Origin: Candidatus Poribacteria bacterium
GTDB taxonomy: Bacteria > Poribacteria > WGA-4E > WGA-3G
DNA length: 64,000 bases
Reading direction: 5' to 3'
Assembly (NCBI GenBank): GCA_958295815.1
Contig: OY282374.1
Span: forward strand, 2,252,856 to 2,316,855
Position 1 is the stretch's first letter, and every line of letters begins with the position of its first letter. This document shows positions 61,265 to 64,000 of the stretch, in pieces. Position numbers and translations under genes: made by a program. The notes beneath the pieces are model-generated. The model saw only the letters and a program-made list of their open reading frames with translations. It made no database searches and had not been told where the DNA came from.

Positions 61265-63085
61265 ATGAGCAAACCAGCGGGGGAGATCCGCTCTATTCTC
61301 GCTACCGATTGTGGTAGCACAACGACCAAAGCGATTCTCATTGAAAAACGGGGTGACGAATATCAACTCATCGTACGGGGTGAGGCACCCACCACTGTTG
61401 AAGCACCCGTCGAAGACGTAACTGCGGGGGTTCTCAACGCCATTACCGAAGTTGAAGAACTTGCCGGACGCAAACTCCTCAATAACGGGAGCGTCCTCAA
61501 ACCACAAAACGGGGATGAAGGCGTTGACATCTATATATCAACGAGTAGTGCCGGTGGTGGACTCCAGATGATGGTAGCAGGGGTTGTCCGAAATTTAACC
61601 GGAGAAAGTGCCGAGCGCGCCGCACTCGGTGCTGGTGCAATTGTCATGGACGTCATCGCATCTAACGACAAGCGTCTCCCTCACGAAAAAATCGAACGCA
61701 TCCGACATCTTCGACCCGATATGCTACTCCTTTCCGGTGGTATTGATGGTGGAACGACCTCACACGTCGTCGAATTGGCGGAGATTATCGCTGCCGCACG
61801 TCCCAGACCTCGATTGGGGATCGCCTATGAACTACCCCTTATCTATGCCGGGAATACAGACGCACACGAAGCGATTCAAGATCGCTTGCGAGATGTGATG
61901 GCACTGGAGATCGTGGATAACCTCCGACCCGTTTTGGAGCGTGAAAACCTCATGCCGACCCGACACAAAATTCAAGACCAATTCCTTGAACACGTCATGG
62001 CACACGCGCCCGGCTACAGAAAGCTGATTGACTGGACGGATGCCCCTATAATGCCGACCCCTGGGGCAGTTGGCGAGATCATCCAGACGGTTGCTGCACA
62101 ACAGGATATTGCAGTCGTCGGTGTCGATATTGGTGGCGCGACAACCGATGTTTTCTCTGTTTTTAAAAACAGAGAAGCAGAATCAATCTTTAACCGGACC
62201 GTCAGTGCCAACCTCGGTATGAGTTATAGCGTCTCTAATGTTCTCGCTGAAGCAGGTTTAGAAAACGTCCTGCGCTGGGTTCCGTTTGACATCGAGGTAG
62301 GGGATCTCCGAAACCGAGTCAAGAACAAGATGATTCGTCCCACAACGATCCCACAAACCTTACAGGAGTTGATTCTTGAGCAGGCAATCGCACGGGAGGC
62401 ACTCAGGCTTGCTTTTGAGCAACACAAACAACTTGCAGTTGAATTGCGCGGTGTTCAGCAACAGCGCACGATCTCTGAAGCCTTTGATCAATCGGAAAGT
62501 GGTCAGACGCTCGTGGATATGCTCAATTTAGACATGCTCGTCGGTAGCGGTGGTGTTTTATCGCACGCACCCCGTCGGCAGCAAGCCATGCTCATGATGA
62601 TAGATGCTTTCCAACCCGAAGGTATAACCCATCTCGCTGTTGACAGTATTTTCATGATGCCACAACTCGGTGTGCTCGCGCAGGTCAACGCAGAAGCCGC
62701 CACCCAAGTCTTTGAACGAGATTGTCTCATCCATTTAGGTACTTGCATCTCCCCGATAAGCACTGGCAATGCCGGTGAGGCGTGTCTCTCGGTTGAAGTC
62801 CATCTGCCTGGTAATCCACCTGTCACAGAGGATATCCCGTATGGTGAACTCCGTCTCTATCCACTCGGCTTAGGTGAAAAGGCATCAATGAAACTCCAAC
62901 CCTCTCGACGGTGCGACCTCGGTGCCGGACGCGGCACTCCAATCGAGGCAGAGGTGATGGGTGGCGTCGTCGGATTGGTTATTGATACCCGGGGCAGACC
63001 CCTCGAAATCCCGACAGATTCCGCCGAGCGTGTCTCACAACTCACGAAGTGGCAAGCTGCATTAGACGCCTATCCGTCACGCTAA
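61265..63085 (+). CDS. GlmL/MutL-like ASKHA ATPase
   Basis: A 606-aa protein of the glutamate mutase MutL (GlmL) family. The N-terminal phosphate motif is ATDCGSTTTKAILIEK, and the second VVGVDIGGATTDVFSV. The rest includes the SSAGGGLQMMVAGVVRNLTGESAERAALGAGAIV and LLLSGGIDGGTTSHVVELAE segments. GlmL proteins are chaperone-like ATPases thought to act on the B12-dependent glutamate mutase. No mutase (glmS/glmE) gene is adjacent. I chose ATG 61265, which has AGGAG 9 bases upstream; the ATG at 61259 is only 3 bases from it. Confidence 0.82.
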   Translation: MSKPAGEIRSILATDCGSTTTKAILIEKRGDEYQLIVRGEAPTTVEAPVEDVTAGVLNAITEVEELAGRKLLNNGSVLKPQNGDEGVDIYISTSSAGGGLQMMVAGVVRNLTGESAERAALGAGAIVMDVIASNDKRLPHEKIERIRHLRPDMLLLSGGIDGGTTSHVVELAEIIAAARPRPRLGIAYELPLIYAGNTDAHEAIQDRLRDVMALEIVDNLRPVLERENLMPTRHKIQDQFLEHVMAHAPGYRKLIDWTDAPIMPTPGAVGEIIQTVAAQQDIAVVGVDIGGATTDVFSVFKNREAESIFNRTVSANLGMSYSVSNVLAEAGLENVLRWVPFDIEVGDLRNRVKNKMIRPTTIPQTLQELILEQAIAREALRLAFEQHKQLAVELRGVQQQRTISEAFDQSESGQTLVDMLNLDMLVGSGGVLSHAPRRQQAMLMMIDAFQPEGITHLAVDSIFMMPQLGVLAQVNAEAATQVFERDCLIHLGTCISPISTGNAGEACLSVEVHLPGNPPVTEDIPYGELRLYPLGLGEKASMKLQPSRRCDLGAGRGTPIEAEVMGGVVGLVIDTRGRPLEIPTDSAERVSQLTKWQAALDAYPSR

Positions 63086-63145
63086 GGACTGATCCAACCG
63101 CGACCTTTTTTCCAGGGTCATTTAGTTTACCGATAATTTATATCC

Positions 63146-63201
63146 GGATGCCCGAACTTGTTCGGGACGCGATACAAGAACCCGAATAAATTCGGGCATC
63201 C
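63146..63201. repeat. Double hairpin (REPIN-like) repeat
   Basis: GGATGCCCGAA (63146-63156) and TTCGGGCATCC (63191-63201) are perfect 11-base arms. Inside each end lies a smaller hairpin: CCCGAACTTGTTCGGG (63151-63166) and CCCGAATAAATTCGGG (63181-63196). This two-hairpin form is the layout of REPINs. It lies in the 291-base gap after the GlmL-like gene. Confidence 0.8.
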
Positions 63202-63272
63202 AAACATAGGTATCCTTTACATATGCGAATTTATTTCTTAAAAGTAAATGCTCCTAAATTTTTTTTACGCGC

Positions 63273-63301
63273 TTGACAAAATTATGTAAAAAATTTACAA
63301 T
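63273..63301 (+). promoter_or_regulatory. Promoter of the secreted protein at the right edge
   Basis: TTGACA at 63273-63278 and TACAAT at 63296-63301 with a 17-base spacer. The leader to ATG 63377 is about 70 bases and ends in AAGGAGG. Confidence 0.75.
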
Positions 63302-63376
63302 CTTTATATAGTGTATAAATTTTTAGTGAATCTAAACTACTTTCAGATTGGTTAGACCTTAAGGAGGACAATCTCA

Positions 63377-64000
63377 ATGAAAAGGTATTATCGACTCACG
63401 CTCGTAGTAGCGATTCTTTTCGTACTCGTTATGGGTGTATCTGAACTTGCATTCGCGCAGGGGAAAGTCAATATGAAAGGCGGCCCGCTACCTGAAAAGG
63501 AATGGTTGTCAAATCCTGGCGAAGGTGCACTGAATGAAGATCATTCGAAAAACAAAAATTGGATCACCTTGTGGTATGGTCCTGATGGCAACTATGAGAA
63601 CAATGGTGGGTTCGCTGGTTCCGCCCCCAAAGATCTTATCGACGAAGGCACCAATGGCAAAATAACACAGCTTGAACTTTCCACCGTTGAAGGTCTGAAA
63701 CTCACCCAGACTATCGATATAGCTTGGAAAGGTGCTAATGGTGGTACTAGGGGTTGGGAGATCTTTGAAATCGATCCAGCGGATGCGCATCACATGAATC
63801 GTGATGGTCCCGCCGATAACATGGATATGTATGCGATCTGTGTGATTGATGCGCCCCAAGACATGAAGTCTGTTATGTCCCCAGCGCATGATGACCACGC
63901 CCAGATCTGGATTAACGGCGAAAAGTGGTACAATAATTCCGCATGGACGGGTGCCGCAATGGAAGTCGATTTCAACATTGAAGTTGATTTGGTAAAAGGT
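63377..64000 (+). CDS. Secreted protein, partial (3' end outside the window)
   Basis: The open frame starts at ATG 63377 with AAGGAGG 9 bases upstream, and 208 codons are visible without a stop. Residues 1-27 form a signal peptide (LTLVVAILFVLVMGVSELAFAQ). The mature part includes NWITLWYGPDGNYENNGGF, IDIAWKGANGGTRGWEIFEIDP, and DDHAQIWINGEKWYNN. This beta-rich sequence resembles sugar-binding or LamG-like surface modules, but I do not recognise a family. It has a strong promoter, so it may be abundant. Confidence 0.75.
   Translation, partial: MKRYYRLTLVVAILFVLVMGVSELAFAQGKVNMKGGPLPEKEWLSNPGEGALNEDHSKNKNWITLWYGPDGNYENNGGFAGSAPKDLIDEGTNGKITQLELSTVEGLKLTQTIDIAWKGANGGTRGWEIFEIDPADAHHMNRDGPADNMDMYAICVIDAPQDMKSVMSPAHDDHAQIWINGEKWYNNSAWTGAAMEVDFNIEVDLVKG

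Overview
The window reads as a chromosomal segment of a Gram-negative, diderm bacterium. It carries an LptD-type outer-membrane protein with SurA-like chaperones and many secreted proteins. The gene mix resembles Candidatus Poribacteria: LamG, phytanoyl-CoA dioxygenase, sulfatase, Gfo/Idh/MocA and TIM-barrel sugar isomerase genes, a mandelate racemase-type enzyme, and a large secreted protein ending in a NYPNPFNPETWIPY-type C-terminal domain. This assignment is inference from gene content. I saw no rRNA, tRNA, CRISPR array or intact transposase gene.

Layout. 1-7.8 kb holds a secreted LamG protein, an O-methyltransferase, an aminotransferase, a Rad50/SbcC-like ATPase with a small partner, a PhyH dioxygenase and a secreted metallophosphoesterase. 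7.9-16.1 kb is envelope and secreted material: a 1227-aa metzincin/LRR/YWTD mosaic, a repeat protein probably forming a beta-propeller, sixA, a FN3 lipoprotein, a small membrane protein and a DUF3108 protein. 16.3-27.6 kb is mfd followed by three parvulin/SurA-like genes and an LptD homologue that itself contains parvulin-like domains. 27.8-31.4 kb has two SDR dehydrogenases, a 2H phosphoesterase and a substrate-binding lipoprotein.

31.5-35.9 kb is a compact defence/toxin-antitoxin island. It contains a BrnT-like toxin, an antitoxin-DUF2806 fusion, a three-gene overlapping AAA ATPase / TOPRIM-like / PIN module, and a DUF433 antitoxin whose DUF5615 toxin is reduced to a 5' stub. 35.9-43.5 kb has a phosphofructokinase with PPi-type residues, a ThDP enzyme, a glycosidase-like protein and two tandem FtsX/MacB-type permeases. 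43.5-46.0 kb has a cluster of GC-rich palindromes and then a NucS-like nuclease next to a D12-class DNA adenine methyltransferase, a candidate restriction-modification pair. 46.0-63.1 kb is mostly carbohydrate and sugar-acid metabolism (2-hydroxyacid dehydrogenase, KDG-type kinase, enolase-superfamily enzyme, MFS transporter, molybdenum oxidoreductase, sulfatase, isomerases, Gfo/Idh), plus a CapK-type ligase, a nucleotidyltransferase-DUF89 fusion and a GlmL-like ATPase. A secreted protein runs off the right edge.

Intergenic DNA is rich in small dispersed repeats: a 27-bp palindromic family (four good copies and two degenerate), GCCCCTACGGGGC hairpins, CCCGAA/TTCGGG double hairpins, and degenerate TGACAGCTGATAGC-type and AATCGCGGATT-type tracts. 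Promoters are sigma70-like, often with an extended TGnTATAAT -10. The most striking items are the LptD-parvulin architecture, the antitoxin-DUF2806 fusion, the sugar nucleotidyltransferase-DUF89 fusion, and the defence modules.
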